Origin: Drouetiella sp036703255
Lineage (GTDB): Bacteria; Cyanobacteriota; Cyanobacteriia; Elainellales; Elainellaceae
Assembly (NCBI GenBank): GCA_036703255.1
Contig: DATNPL010000203.1
Coordinates: 13,972 to 77,971, forward strand
Direction of reading: 5' to 3'
Length of the DNA stretch: 64,000 nt
Shown here: positions 1 through 9,078 of the stretch, piece after piece
Position numbering within the stretch: the stretch's first letter is position 1
Layout: each line of letters begins with the position of its first letter
Made by a program: the position numbers and the translations under genes
Notes under the pieces: generated by a model
The model's database searches: none
What the model was told of the DNA's origin: nothing
Seen by the model: only the letters and a program-made list of their open reading frames with translations

Positions 1-192
1 CACAATTACCTCTAGCCCAGTGCCCAGCAAATTGGGGTGCAAGACATCAAGACCATCGGCTCCCAACAGCAGGCCAAACAGCAGCAGAAAAACGATACTG
101 GGGACTTTCAGATAGTCTGCCAGGACTTGAGCACCGATACCTGCAATAACGGTAATGACAATTTGCAGAGTAATCTCAGGGGCTGCATCCAT
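1..192 (-). CDS. Na+/H+ antiporter (CPA family), N-terminal fragment
   Basis: The first 64 codons of a membrane protein run off the left edge. The visible part starts MDAAPEITLQ and has a hydrophobic helix (about residues 8-22), then the stretch VPSIVFLLLFGLLLG and the motif LGTGLEVIV. This order is typical of the first two helices of NhaP/KefB-type cation:proton antiporters, which exchange Na+ or K+ for H+ across the plasma or thylakoid membrane. The ATG at 192 is the first start in a frame that stays open to the edge. Family-level call only; ion specificity cannot be judged from this fragment. Confidence 0.75.
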   Translation of the reverse strand, partial: MDAAPEITLQIVITVIAGIGAQVLADYLKVPSIVFLLLFGLLLGADGLDVLHPNLLGTGLEVIV

Positions 193-556
193 AGATCCGG
201 CTCAAAAGGTCAAAGACAGGAAGGTTAGAGACAAAACAGCCTATATCCAATTTTCTCTCGAATTCAACCATTGGTAATGCTCTAGAGGTAATGATTTTGA
301 AGTGATGTGCCGCGTGCTGCATCACATCATCACTGGTTTTGGACGACCCGCAGCCATTCAACGCTCCATCACTCCGGGAGAACACGCTCTTTCAAAAATT
401 CCCCAAAGTCATGACCAAACCACAGCATCAGACCCAAAGACCGCTTAGAGCCAGTCGGCAGAACGTTCCTATTGAGCGTCTTGGAGCCATGCTACGCCAT
501 TAGCAGATAAATCTCGAAAGTCCGCGCTAATAGGTTTGTTATATGACGCTGACCGC
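193..556. other. Intergenic stretch, no gene seen
   Basis: A 364-base spacer between two minus-strand genes. Short open frames occur on both strands but none has a family signature or a convincing ribosome site. No tRNA, terminator or strong inverted repeat was found. It should hold the promoter of the antiporter gene, which I could not pick out. Confidence 0.5.
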
Positions 557-994
557 CTACCATCTTGATCCCTTGTTTATTGGAACGTGATAGTACCACC
601 AATCAACCTCTTGGATATATCCATACTTGACTGCTCTCTCACTGCCCCAAATACACTCCTCAGAAGGAACAGTAGAATCAAAATATTCTTTGTCAGCAGC
701 TTTTAGCCGCTCTTGATATTGATCAATTTGCTCATCTGAAGCTAGTGACCAAACTTCATTAATGATCTTGCGAGTATCCATATCATTTAGATACTCATAC
801 AGAGTCACAGTGTATCCATTCTTAATTCTAAGAACTGTTTTTTCCCATCTTGGGATTAGGTACTCAAGCCCACTTTCAATGACAAAACTTGCAAACTTTT
901 TTTGCTTACAATACTCCTGAATTGCTGCTTTTCCCTTCTGCATCTTCTTGATAATCAGTAAAGCTAATTCTGATTGCTTTCTTGAATATGGCAT
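557..994 (-). CDS. Hypothetical protein, AT-rich, 145 aa
   Basis: A complete 145-residue frame starting MPYSRKQSEL. It is rich in Lys, Glu and Tyr and has no signal peptide or membrane helix. The N-terminal half looks helical; the C-terminal part carries two tryptophan clusters (around EVDWWYYH and the final SRW). I do not recognise a family. Base composition is visibly more AT-rich than the flanking genes and HIP1 sites are absent within it, which suggests a recent arrival. It sits alone, 174 bases from mltA, with no obvious partner gene. The frame could be a small accessory or immunity-like protein, but nothing in the sequence proves that. Confidence 0.6.
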   Translation of the reverse strand: MPYSRKQSELALLIIKKMQKGKAAIQEYCKQKKFASFVIESGLEYLIPRWEKTVLRIKNGYTVTLYEYLNDMDTRKIINEVWSLASDEQIDQYQERLKAADKEYFDSTVPSEECIWGSERAVKYGYIQEVDWWYYHVPINKGSRW

Positions 995-1168
995 TGCCTG
1001 ATACGAAGGTCTTACTCCCGATTTCAGCCGTATAACGACACATTAACTCAACAGGGAACACCCGGTTTGCGATTCCCACTTTCCCGACTGGAGTTTCAGA
1101 CCCGATCGAATTTTAGACCAGATTTCCGAGAGAGTCAGCCTCAAGCCAAGGGATCACCCCAGCGCAAG

Positions 1169-2344
1169 CTATTCTTTTAGCAGCAAATAATAGAGCTGCC
1201 CATTGCTGTTGATCAATCCAGCCCGATCGCCCGCCTCAAGTCCAGTGCCCATAAACACATCCACGCGGCCTGCTCCCCGAATCGCCCCTCCGGTATCTTG
1301 GTCTAACACATAGCGGGCAGCAGGTCGCGCCTCCAGCTGTCCTTGGGCATTGGCAACCGGAAACTGAGTCTGGATGAACGCGATCGCCCCCGGCGGCATC
1401 AAGAATTTGTCTGTGGCGATCGATCGCTCTGCCGTTACCGGAAGCCCTAAACTGCCCGTTGCGGGTGCGCCCCCGGTGGTCTGAAAAAAGATAAACCGAT
1501 TGTTGCGCGGCAGATAGAGATCGAGATCGGCTGGATAGTCCCGAAAATATTGGATCAAGCGCGGCAACGTTAGCTCCTCTAGCTTAAACTTGCCCGCCTC
1601 CACCAAGGCTCGCCCAATACTGACGTAGGGATAATCCGTATGGCCTGCTACCCCTACAGACATCACGCTGCCATCGGTTAGCTGAAGCCGAGCGGAACCC
1701 TGCACCTGCACCAGGTAAGCCTCCAGGCGATCGCGTAGCCACACCAGCTCCAATCCTTGCAGCTTTCCCTGCGATCCCTGTAGCCCATCAGCACCCTCAA
1801 GCTGGGCGCGGGTTGGATGCGGGGTAGCCCATTGGCCAAAATTGGGCGGCAAGCAATAGAGGGGATAGCGATAGGTGGCGCTAGGGGTACGGCTGGCGGC
1901 ATAGGTCGGCTCAAAATAGCCCGTAAAGCCCACAGTCCCCTGGCCGTCTTTGCCCACAGATTGATAGAAATCAAATTCTTGTAGCACAGCCGTCTGTAAC
2001 GCTTCTGGCGATCGCGCCCCCTCTAAAAGCTGCCGAAATCTCATCAGGCTGCGATAAACCCGATCGCGACTAAACGCGGCAACGCTGTACTGTCGGTAGG
2101 CTGTGGCGGCGGCTGGAGTTTCCAGATAGCCCAGAGAGCGATCAATTGCCTGTATCAGCGCCGCCCGATCGCCAGGATGCTCGACCGTTCCCCAAAGCTG
2201 CTCATCTAAGCTGCTCATGAGTAAACTAGCTTCTGGCTCGGCAACGCGTCGCAATGGCAAAGTTTGCTGTGTCTGTCCATTCGCGGCAGCAAAGCTGAGA
2301 ACAGCAAACAGCGTCAGGCAGAATAGGGAGAGCGATCGCATCAT
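1169..2344 (-). CDS. mltA: Membrane-bound lytic murein transglycosylase A
   Basis: A 391-residue protein with an N-terminal signal peptide (MMRSLSLFCLTLFAVLSFAA, cut near AAANG). The MltA domain follows, with the motif GYFEPTY near residue 140. A C-terminal 3D domain is named for its aspartates, seen here as YVLDQDTGGAIRGAGRVDVFMG. The family cleaves the MurNAc-GlcNAc bond of peptidoglycan to give 1,6-anhydro ends and acts in the periplasm on wall turnover. No clear lipobox Cys follows the signal peptide, so it may be soluble or anchored by an uncleaved helix rather than being a lipoprotein as in E. coli. It is a single gene followed by an intergenic gap. Confidence 0.93.
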   Translation of the reverse strand: MMRSLSLFCLTLFAVLSFAAANGQTQQTLPLRRVAEPEASLLMSSLDEQLWGTVEHPGDRAALIQAIDRSLGYLETPAAATAYRQYSVAAFSRDRVYRSLMRFRQLLEGARSPEALQTAVLQEFDFYQSVGKDGQGTVGFTGYFEPTYAASRTPSATYRYPLYCLPPNFGQWATPHPTRAQLEGADGLQGSQGKLQGLELVWLRDRLEAYLVQVQGSARLQLTDGSVMSVGVAGHTDYPYVSIGRALVEAGKFKLEELTLPRLIQYFRDYPADLDLYLPRNNRFIFFQTTGGAPATGSLGLPVTAERSIATDKFLMPPGAIAFIQTQFPVANAQGQLEARPAARYVLDQDTGGAIRGAGRVDVFMGTGLEAGDRAGLINSNGQLYYLLLKE

Positions 2345-2460
2345 GGTTTTTGATAGAGCTACAGTTTTCGCAAATTAGGATTTTGTGCAGCGCGGCATAG
2401 AACCCTAAAAGCAGGAAGACTTGGCGATCTGCTGAGCATAAAAATTTTTGCCAGCGGCAA

Positions 2461-2916
2461 CTACAGCTGCCGTGCAAAATGGTAGCAGGTAATGCTCAGC
2501 CGCTGCCGGAAATAAAAGCGATGAGCCTCAAACCGCTGTACCCCAGAATCGAGATGAAACTGTTCGCAATGCTGTTGCGCGGCGTAATCCATCAGCCATT
2601 GCAAGAGCTGCTGACCATACCCTTGCGATCGCCCCTGCTCCGTCACAACCAGCTCATCAACATACAAAAATTTGCCCCAGGCCAAACATTCCGAGATGCG
2701 AAATCCAGCAACGGCGATCGTCTGGTCGTCGGCTGCACCCATCTCCCCCGCGCTCAGGATCTTTGTATTCTGAACAAAAGCTAAACGATAGCCATTGAGC
2801 ATCTGTCGCCGCACGCGATCGACAAACTCATCGGCGTTTAAATGGGGTCGTAGCTGCACCAGAGTAGGGAAGCAGCCCAAAATTTGAGCATCCGATTCGG
2901 CAAGCTGGATTAGCAC
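2461..2916 (-). CDS. GNAT-family N-acetyltransferase
   Basis: A 151-residue single-domain acyltransferase. The acetyl-CoA pyrophosphate loop (motif A, R/Q-x-x-G-x-G/A) is visible as EQGRSQGYGQQLL after the strand YVDELVVTE, and the C-terminal HLDSGVQRFEAHRFYFRQ matches motif B (the Y-x-K/R-x-G-F region). The family moves an acetyl group from acetyl-CoA to an amine; the substrate cannot be predicted. It lies 77 bases downstream of the NurA gene on the same strand and may be read through from it. Length is normal for the family. Confidence 0.88.
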   Translation of the reverse strand: MLIQLAESDAQILGCFPTLVQLRPHLNADEFVDRVRRQMLNGYRLAFVQNTKILSAGEMGAADDQTIAVAGFRISECLAWGKFLYVDELVVTEQGRSQGYGQQLLQWLMDYAAQQHCEQFHLDSGVQRFEAHRFYFRQRLSITCYHFARQL

Positions 2917-2993
2917 AGATTAGGAGTCCTCAAGCGGTTTCTCAATTTCGTCACAGGCGGTCTTTACCGTCTGGAGACAGCGATCGCCGTCAG

Positions 2994-4187
2994 CTAGGCA
3001 ATGCTGCCCCGCTTGCGGGCTTCTTTGTAGGAGGTGCCTACGTTTCGCAATCCGGCGCGGATCATCTGCTGCTCCAGCAGGGCAAAAAATCGAGCGCGAT
3101 CGCCCCCTCTGACTACAGCCTGATTATGCGCCTCTGCTAGAGCCACCGGATAGCCATAGCCTTTTTGCACCTGAGTCAGGGTCAGACTCAGCGCTCTGTC
3201 TAGCAATTCGCGATCGTTGGCCACCCAAGCTGGAAACTCGACCCGAGCAATCTCAGAACCCATATGCACATAGCAAAAATGCACCGCATGTTCGCCATAA
3301 GCCTCCAAAATTTTTGCCGAGCTGCGCCAGATGGCTCCTCGCTGCCCCGGTTCGAGGACTAGCCCCCACAAGGCCGTATCTCGCAGCGGGGCAAACACCT
3401 GGCAGGGAGCCTGTTCAGTTTGCCCCTGGCAGTGGGTCATACAGTCTGGAGCCAGGAAAGGGCAGGTGTGCAGCCGCAAAAAGTTGAGCGATTCACCACT
3501 CCGAGCCGCGCTGATATAGCTGACTAGCGGAATGCGCGCCGATCGCAGCTTCTCCCAAGCTTCGAGAATGGGCGGCAGAATACAGTCCCGAGCTTCTCCA
3601 GGCAAAGGCTCCAAAAACCAGTGAATCAAGGAGCCATCCACCATTGCGAGGCTGGTGGCATCGGCTTCTGTGCCAAACTCTAGAGCCAGTTCTGATAGGA
3701 CGATCGCCTCTGATACGGTGCGCCGATAGCCCATCCACTCTTCGGTGCGAATGCCCCATTGCCGAGAGACATACAGATCTTCAGGCCGATAGAACACTTC
3801 CGGCAGGTTATCCAGCAGCGGATGGCGGTTTTGGCCGTAGTGTAGAGCGATCCGCCCCACGTTGATCAGATAACAGTAAGCAATTTCATGATGGCTTGGG
3901 GCAATTTGGGAGCCGTCAGTGGCAAAAACAGTATGAATCGGCGGAGCAGGCGTGAGATCAATTTGGGTATCGAGCGGTTCGAGCGGAGCCGCCGCCGCAA
4001 ATCCCAGGCGATCGCGCCATATTTGCTGTTGGGCTACCAAATCGGCCTGGTGGTGGCGGGCTTGCGCCAAGAGCTGCTGTGCCAAGTCCAATCGCTGCCG
4101 AGTGGCGGCGGCTTCCTGAGTCAGATGTTGACCAATGCCCTGCATCTGGCGGGCGAGTTTAATCAGATCAAGCATGGTATGGCTCAA
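2994..4187 (-). CDS. NurA-domain nuclease
   Basis: A 397-residue protein with a predicted helical first 70 residues (many Gln and Arg) and then a NurA domain. The two aspartate-centred motifs of the fold are clear: ATDGSQIAPSHH with Asp91 and MVDGSLIHW with Asp184. In archaea NurA is a Mn-dependent 5'-3' nuclease working with HerA helicase in double-strand break end resection; cyanobacterial homologues are usually uncharacterised and no HerA gene is nearby here. The C-terminus carries a Cys/His cluster (CPFLAPDCMTHC near residues 247-258) that might bind metal. A second possible start is Met5. It is probably co-transcribed with the GNAT gene downstream. Confidence 0.85.
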   Translation of the reverse strand: MSHTMLDLIKLARQMQGIGQHLTQEAAATRQRLDLAQQLLAQARHHQADLVAQQQIWRDRLGFAAAAPLEPLDTQIDLTPAPPIHTVFATDGSQIAPSHHEIAYCYLINVGRIALHYGQNRHPLLDNLPEVFYRPEDLYVSRQWGIRTEEWMGYRRTVSEAIVLSELALEFGTEADATSLAMVDGSLIHWFLEPLPGEARDCILPPILEAWEKLRSARIPLVSYISAARSGESLNFLRLHTCPFLAPDCMTHCQGQTEQAPCQVFAPLRDTALWGLVLEPGQRGAIWRSSAKILEAYGEHAVHFCYVHMGSEIARVEFPAWVANDRELLDRALSLTLTQVQKGYGYPVALAEAHNQAVVRGGDRARFFALLEQQMIRAGLRNVGTSYKEARKRGSIA

Positions 4188-4254
4188 GCATAGGGTGGCA
4201 AGATCGGCGCGATCGGCTGGCGATTGCCTAGAATCGCAAATGAATTAACCTGTA

Positions 4255-4295
4255 ATCGTTTTTAGAAGTACCGCGCGGCACTTCCAAAAAACGAT
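4255..4295. repeat. Degenerate palindrome, AAGTRCCGCGCGGCACTT tip
   Basis: An imperfect hairpin in the 343-base gap between NurA and the glycosyltransferase. The tip CCGCGCGG is flanked by AGAAGTA on the left and CACTTCC on the right, with outer arms ATCGTTTTT and AAAAAACGAT. Two left-arm A's (4264 and 4270) sit opposite C and one A is bulged. The tip is nearly the same as that of the perfect palindrome at 49522-49563, but the outer arms differ. It looks like a decayed copy of that element. The rest of the gap (4188-4530) shows no gene. Confidence 0.7.
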
Positions 4296-4530
4296 GATCT
4301 CTAGTAAACAAATGTACTGGCTGTCATTATCCTACGCGATCGCAGGAGGAGCAATTGCAAATCCCTCTCACAAGCAACTCTTGCCGAATCCATACGTCAG
4401 GATGGAAGAGAATTTACAGCACGACTTAATCTGGCTACAATCAGCCACACCAAATTTACTTCTGCACCTTTTCGTGACCAAAATGTAAGGGCAGAGATGC
4501 AGCGCATAGGGCTTAGTGAGGAGTTGAAGC

Positions 4531-5544
4531 ATGAGTACATCGTTGTTGCCAGATGGATCGAGACAGGCCATCACCCCGCTGGCTGCCCAGCTTAAACTCT
4601 CAATTGTTGTACCCGTCTATAACGAGGTCGAGAGCATTCCGCGTCTGATAGAGGCGATCGCTTCGACGCTTCAGCTTCATCACCTCAACTACGAAATTAT
4701 TTGTGTGGATGATGGCTCTACCGATGGTTCAGGAGATCTGCTGCGGCAAATTGCTCGCGATCGCACTGACCTCAAGGCAGTTTTGCTGCGCCGCAACTAT
4801 GGGCAAACGGCAGCGATGGCGGCTGGCTTTAACCATGCCCAAGGTCAGGTCATGATTACGCTAGACGGCGACTTGCAAAACGATCCGGCCGATATTCCTA
4901 GACTGTTAGAGAAGCTAGATGAAGGCTACGATTTGGTGAGCGGTTGGCGAATGCAGCGCCAAGATGCCGCCCTGACTCGGCTTTTGCCCTCCAAAATTGC
5001 CAATTGGCTGATCGCCAGAGTGACGGGGGTGAATATTCACGACTATGGCTGCTCTCTCAAAGCCTATCGATCGGAACTCGTCATGGATATGAATCTCTAC
5101 GGTGAGCTACATCGCTTCTTGCCTGCGCTAGCCTTCATTGAAGGAGCCAGAATTGCTGAAATTCCTGTCCGGCACCATGCGCGCAAGTTTGGGCAAAGCA
5201 AGTATGGCCTTGGGCGCACCTTCCGGGTGGTGATGGACTTGTTCACCATCTTTTTTATGAAGAAGTTCTTGACGCGCCCCATGCATGTGTTTGGCTTGTT
5301 TGGTCTGCTGGCAATGCTATTGGGAGTGGTAGTCGGCGTTTACCTAACTTTTCTCAAGCTGACTACGGGCGCAGATATTGGCAACCGTCCGCTGCTGATT
5401 TTGGCCGTCGTTCTCTTCCTCACAGGCATTCAGTTACTCAGCTTTGGTCTGCTGGCAGAGCTTTCAATGCGGACTTATCACGAGTCGCAAAACCGCCCTA
5501 TTTATCGCGTTCGTGAGGTCATCGGATCAGACTCTGATCCGTAA
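4531..5544 (+). CDS. Family 2 glycosyltransferase with C-terminal membrane helices (DPM/GtrB-like)
   Basis: A 337-residue GT-A enzyme. The nucleotide-sugar domain begins LSIVVPVYNEVESIPRL, followed by CVDDGSTDGS and the catalytic-region motif LDGDLQNDPADIP, which is characteristic of the dolichol/polyprenol-phosphate-sugar synthase branch (DPM1, GtrB, ArnC). Two membrane helices at the C-terminus (about 250-275 and 290-315) match the GtrB architecture. It would transfer a sugar from a nucleotide donor to undecaprenyl phosphate on the cytoplasmic face of the membrane. The neighbouring convergent gene is a GT39/83-type enzyme that typically uses such lipid-linked sugars, so the two may form a pathway although they are not co-transcribed. 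The start has a good upstream GAGGAG. Confidence 0.92.
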   Translation: MSTSLLPDGSRQAITPLAAQLKLSIVVPVYNEVESIPRLIEAIASTLQLHHLNYEIICVDDGSTDGSGDLLRQIARDRTDLKAVLLRRNYGQTAAMAAGFNHAQGQVMITLDGDLQNDPADIPRLLEKLDEGYDLVSGWRMQRQDAALTRLLPSKIANWLIARVTGVNIHDYGCSLKAYRSELVMDMNLYGELHRFLPALAFIEGARIAEIPVRHHARKFGQSKYGLGRTFRVVMDLFTIFFMKKFLTRPMHVFGLFGLLAMLLGVVVGVYLTFLKLTTGADIGNRPLLILAVVLFLTGIQLLSFGLLAELSMRTYHESQNRPIYRVREVIGSDSDP

Positions 5545-5600
5545 TCTGATTAGTTAAAGCTCCTTACAATACTGCGCCACGATTCACGCAAAAGATTGAC

Positions 5601-7268
5601 TCATGAGCTAGATTTTCGTCGGTAGAGTTTCACCTCATTATCTAACCTTTCCAGACTATAGTCCTGCTCTAGCCAAGCCTTTAGCTTGGAGTAAAACAAA
5701 CGATTGTGTTCTTCTTCTTTAGTCCTAGCGCTCATCACAACATAAAGCGGCCGCTTTTGCATTAATGCAGACAGTTCTTGCATGGAATTAGCTCCCGCTA
5801 CTTTAGGCAGATTCTCTCCCATCAGGAAGAATGGATATGCATATCGAGTTGGAATTTTGGCCTTAGAGAGAAAGTAGACAACCGGATCGTAATCCGCTAC
5901 GTAAATATAGTTGTCTGGCTGAATGCGAGGCTGAAGATAGGCTGACACTTCGGCGGCTTTGTCTTGGTAATGAGGAACGCCTTTGATGTAAGAGAAATAG
6001 AAGAATTTTGCACTTTTCTGCAAATCAGCAGCAGCATAAAATCCTATGAGCAAGGCGATCGCGCAGAGCAGCGGCAGGTATTTTCGAGCGAGCGAGCGCG
6101 TTATCCTCCAGCCTGGAGACGGCTCTGCATGCGATGTTTCAGGAAGATTCGATCGTCTTGGGTTGCGATCGCTGAGGGCATTTCTTTCCCCAAGTAACTT
6201 GACTAGAAAAAACGCCGTTATGAGACTCAAAGGAGGCAGCAAAGGCAAAAAATAATGATCGTAAAAATTGACTTTAAAGGTCAGTAAAACTCCCAGTAGT
6301 GGAATCAAGATCCAGACCAGAATGATGAGAGATAGCCTTCGCTCTGTTGATGATATTTGCTTAAATAGCGCAGGCCAGATTAGTGCCAAACCAATCCAGA
6401 GCGGAAAATTTTTGCGCAGTTGGAACACAAGCGCTTCTATGACAACTCTCAAAGAAAAGTTGCGATCGATATTGCGGATTTTGTTGGCCGTAAAGTTTGC
6501 ATAGAAAAAGTCAGAAAAGGAGCCTGTTAAGACAAAGAAACTTGCCATGAGAAAAAAGGGCAAAAGAAATCCCAACAGCAGAATTAAAAAGACTCCTGCC
6601 CTTTGAAAATATTGATGTCTGCTCTGTAAAGGGGCTATGTGTGAAGGGGTTAAAAAAAATGGAACCGCTAGAAGCAATAAAATGGCAACTAAATCATAGA
6701 TCACCACATATTTGATGATGAATGCGATGCCCAGGCAAAGCCCAATAGCAAAGTATCGCCATCGAGAGACCGATTGAGTTCTCTCCTGCCACTGAGCAGC
6801 AACCCAGTAGTAGGCTGTCGCGACAAATGGGATAAAAAATATCTCAGTATTTGCAGCCGTTCCCCCGTTCTGAAGCGTAGAGACGATGTACAGCAGAGCA
6901 GCAATGACACCCATGAGCTTGGCATTCCCCGCCCATAGCTGACTAAAGTGATACAGAACATAGCAGGTAGCGGCGATCGCCCCACAGGACAGCAATCTAA
7001 TCGCAAATATCGACTTTCCAAACAGCAGAAAGGACAGGATGTACAACAGATAAATGCCGACAGGCTTATTGTCCCAAATCCCGACATAGGGAATGTCTCC
7101 GTCCAGCATACTTTGGGAAACCAGCAGGTACAGGCTTTCATCCCAATCTAATCCGGACTGAAAGAATGTCCAGAACCGAAAAAAGACAGCAGTACAGAGA
7201 AACCCAAGGAACAGGCCCAGTTCTCTTTTGACTTTACTGGAGACAGACTCTGAGACAGTAGGCGTCAT
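5601..7268 (-). CDS. ArnT/PMT-like membrane glycosyltransferase (GT39/GT83 type)
   Basis: A 555-residue polytopic membrane protein with about a dozen hydrophobic helices and a soluble C-terminal tail (about 430-555). The first extracytoplasmic loop carries the Asp-Glu pair WDESLYLLV, the usual catalytic acidic site of dolichyl-phosphate-mannose or ArnT-type transferases, followed by IWDNKPVGIYLLY, a segment typical of the family (PF13231). Such enzymes take a sugar from a polyprenyl-phosphate carrier on the outer face of the membrane and add it to lipid, glycan or protein. It ends 56 bases from the convergent GT2 gene that could make its donor. Acceptor unknown. Confidence 0.85.
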   Translation of the reverse strand: MTPTVSESVSSKVKRELGLFLGFLCTAVFFRFWTFFQSGLDWDESLYLLVSQSMLDGDIPYVGIWDNKPVGIYLLYILSFLLFGKSIFAIRLLSCGAIAATCYVLYHFSQLWAGNAKLMGVIAALLYIVSTLQNGGTAANTEIFFIPFVATAYYWVAAQWQERTQSVSRWRYFAIGLCLGIAFIIKYVVIYDLVAILLLLAVPFFLTPSHIAPLQSRHQYFQRAGVFLILLLGFLLPFFLMASFFVLTGSFSDFFYANFTANKIRNIDRNFSLRVVIEALVFQLRKNFPLWIGLALIWPALFKQISSTERRLSLIILVWILIPLLGVLLTFKVNFYDHYFLPLLPPLSLITAFFLVKLLGERNALSDRNPRRSNLPETSHAEPSPGWRITRSLARKYLPLLCAIALLIGFYAAADLQKSAKFFYFSYIKGVPHYQDKAAEVSAYLQPRIQPDNYIYVADYDPVVYFLSKAKIPTRYAYPFFLMGENLPKVAGANSMQELSALMQKRPLYVVMSARTKEEEHNRLFYSKLKAWLEQDYSLERLDNEVKLYRRKSSS

Positions 7269-7335
7269 GAAGTAGAGTTGGAAACGACCTCATATCCATT
7301 TAAGCCGATACTCTCCTCCTAGAAGGTTGTCCTGC

Positions 7336-8820
7336 TCACTCCCTCACTCCCTCACTCCTCCGACGCCGCTCCATTTGCCAAAGCCCTGCCACCAGAGCAG
7401 CAGCCAACAGCATGAGTAGGGCAGCTACATGAAAGGTGCCCTGCACGCCAACGACGATCGCCTCAGGGGGTGCCCCTGTAATATCCGTTGCAGCAGCTTG
7501 ACTTGCAGCCGCGCGGCTCAGGGTCAGCACTGAAAAAATAGCGCCCATGACAGGCAACCCGATCGTTTGCCCCAGGGTTCGAGAGAGCGATAGCAACCCA
7601 GATGCGATACCCAGCCGCTCTGGCGGCACCTCTCCTAATATGGCGCTGTTGTTGGGAGATTGAAACATGCCCAAGCCAACTCCCAGCGGTGCCACCCGCA
7701 AAATATAGTCCAGGTCACTCATCCCCTCGCTGAGGGTGCCAAGTAGCAGACAGGCGATCGTCATGATCAGCAGACCCACAAGCGTAATTCGTCGAGAGCC
7801 GAAGCGATCGCTCAATGTGCCAGAAAACGGCGCAACAATGCCGCTGAGAATCGGGGAAACCGCCATCAGCAGACCCGCTTGTTGCGTAGAAAGGCGCAGC
7901 ACAAGTTCTAGAAAGAAGGGCGCTAGCAGCAGCAGACCCGCAATCACCCAAAACACCAGCACGCCCGTAAGCAAGCTGAGGCTGAAGTAAAGATTACGGA
8001 ATAGCCTTAGGTCTAGCATGGGCTGCTTTAGCCGCATTTCAACGGCAACGAAGCTGATGAATCCAGCCAGGGCGATCGCCAATAAGGTCAGCGTTCTGGC
8101 ACTACCAAAACCCTGATATTGACCGTTGGTCATGCCCAAAGAAAAGCAAATCAGCGTTAGAGTCATCACCCCTGCCCCCAGCCAATCAAACGACTGTCTA
8201 GGGGACGACGCAGCCGCAATTCTCCGATCTGGAACGTTTCGCGCCACAACCAGCAGGGCAAAGATGCCGATCGGCACATTCACCAAAAAAATGCTGCGCC
8301 AGCCCGATAACCCAATCAGCAAGCCGCCTACAGAAGGCCCTAGGGCAATTCCTAAAGACACGGTAGCGCCAATAATACCCAGCGCTCGACCCCGTTCGGA
8401 ATGGGGAAACACCTCAGTGACGATCGCAGCCCCCAAAGCCGAAATCATTACGGCTCCCATGCCCTGCAATGTCCGAAAGGCAATGAGCCAGCCCACATTG
8501 GCAGACAATCCACATAAAAAAGAGCTGAGCGTAAAGAGTGCCAGCCCGCCCAGGTAAAGCCGCTTCTTGCCCATGATATCGCCCAGACGAGCAGCCCCCA
8601 GCACAGTGGCAGTCAGCACTAGCAAGTAGCTAAGCACCACCCACTGAATGGTGGCAAAGTCGGTCTGCAACACCTGCACCAAGGTGGGTAAAGCAATATT
8701 GACAATGCTGGTGTCTAGGGTAAACATCAGCACGCCCAGACCCACCCCTAGCATGGCCCACCATTTGCCAGCGGGAACCTCGGGCGGAGAAGGCTGCAAT
8801 TTTGCCAAGTCTCTACTCAT
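7336..8820 (-). CDS. MFS drug/multidrug exporter, DHA2 (14-helix) family
   Basis: A 494-residue transporter. It begins with a soluble tail then WWAMLGVGLGVLMFTLDTSIVNIALPTL, the DHA2 motif D1 region. Motif A is visible as GDIMGKKRLYLGG in the loop between helices 2 and 3, and motif C-like ALGIIGATVSLGIALGPSVGG marks an antiporter. Fourteen hydrophobic segments fit the EmrB/QacA group, which exports drugs or metabolites in exchange for protons. The C-terminus is Arg-rich and encoded by a short run of TCACTCCC-type repeats (7336-7365). No regulator is adjacent; the divergent neighbour is trpD. Substrate unknown. Confidence 0.92.
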   Translation of the reverse strand: MSRDLAKLQPSPPEVPAGKWWAMLGVGLGVLMFTLDTSIVNIALPTLVQVLQTDFATIQWVVLSYLLVLTATVLGAARLGDIMGKKRLYLGGLALFTLSSFLCGLSANVGWLIAFRTLQGMGAVMISALGAAIVTEVFPHSERGRALGIIGATVSLGIALGPSVGGLLIGLSGWRSIFLVNVPIGIFALLVVARNVPDRRIAAASSPRQSFDWLGAGVMTLTLICFSLGMTNGQYQGFGSARTLTLLAIALAGFISFVAVEMRLKQPMLDLRLFRNLYFSLSLLTGVLVFWVIAGLLLLAPFFLELVLRLSTQQAGLLMAVSPILSGIVAPFSGTLSDRFGSRRITLVGLLIMTIACLLLGTLSEGMSDLDYILRVAPLGVGLGMFQSPNNSAILGEVPPERLGIASGLLSLSRTLGQTIGLPVMGAIFSVLTLSRAAASQAAATDITGAPPEAIVVGVQGTFHVAALLMLLAAALVAGLWQMERRRRSEGVRE

Positions 8821-8994
8821 GAGTCTTCGCCTAAGTTTCCTACTGTAAAGTTTCGATCGCGCCCTAAACTTGAGCCTTCCTAGAAGTTAGGTTGCTAATA
8901 TTTAGCGTGCGTTATTTTTACATAGTGACATATCTTAATCAATTTGCAATCTGCACCTCTAGCCTCTCAGTACTATTTGGCGCATGAGAAACCT

Positions 8995-9000
8995 TATAAT
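8995..9000 (+). promoter_or_regulatory. Candidate -10 box for trpD
   Basis: A perfect TATAAT lies 79 bases before the trpD ATG in the 258-base divergent gap with the MFS gene. No good -35 hexamer is seen at 16-18 bases spacing, so activity is an inference. The rest of the gap shows no gene. Confidence 0.4.
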
Positions 9001-9078
9001 TCACTAGACAGATTTGCTTGCTGTCCAGTCCTTTAGACTGTTTCTGGTCGTCTAGCCAGCCTACCTTTTGCGCAAATT

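Noticed and set aside
4294..4488. 64-codon frame before the GT2 gene
   Set aside because: No ribosome site, no family resemblance, and it starts in the palindrome arm.
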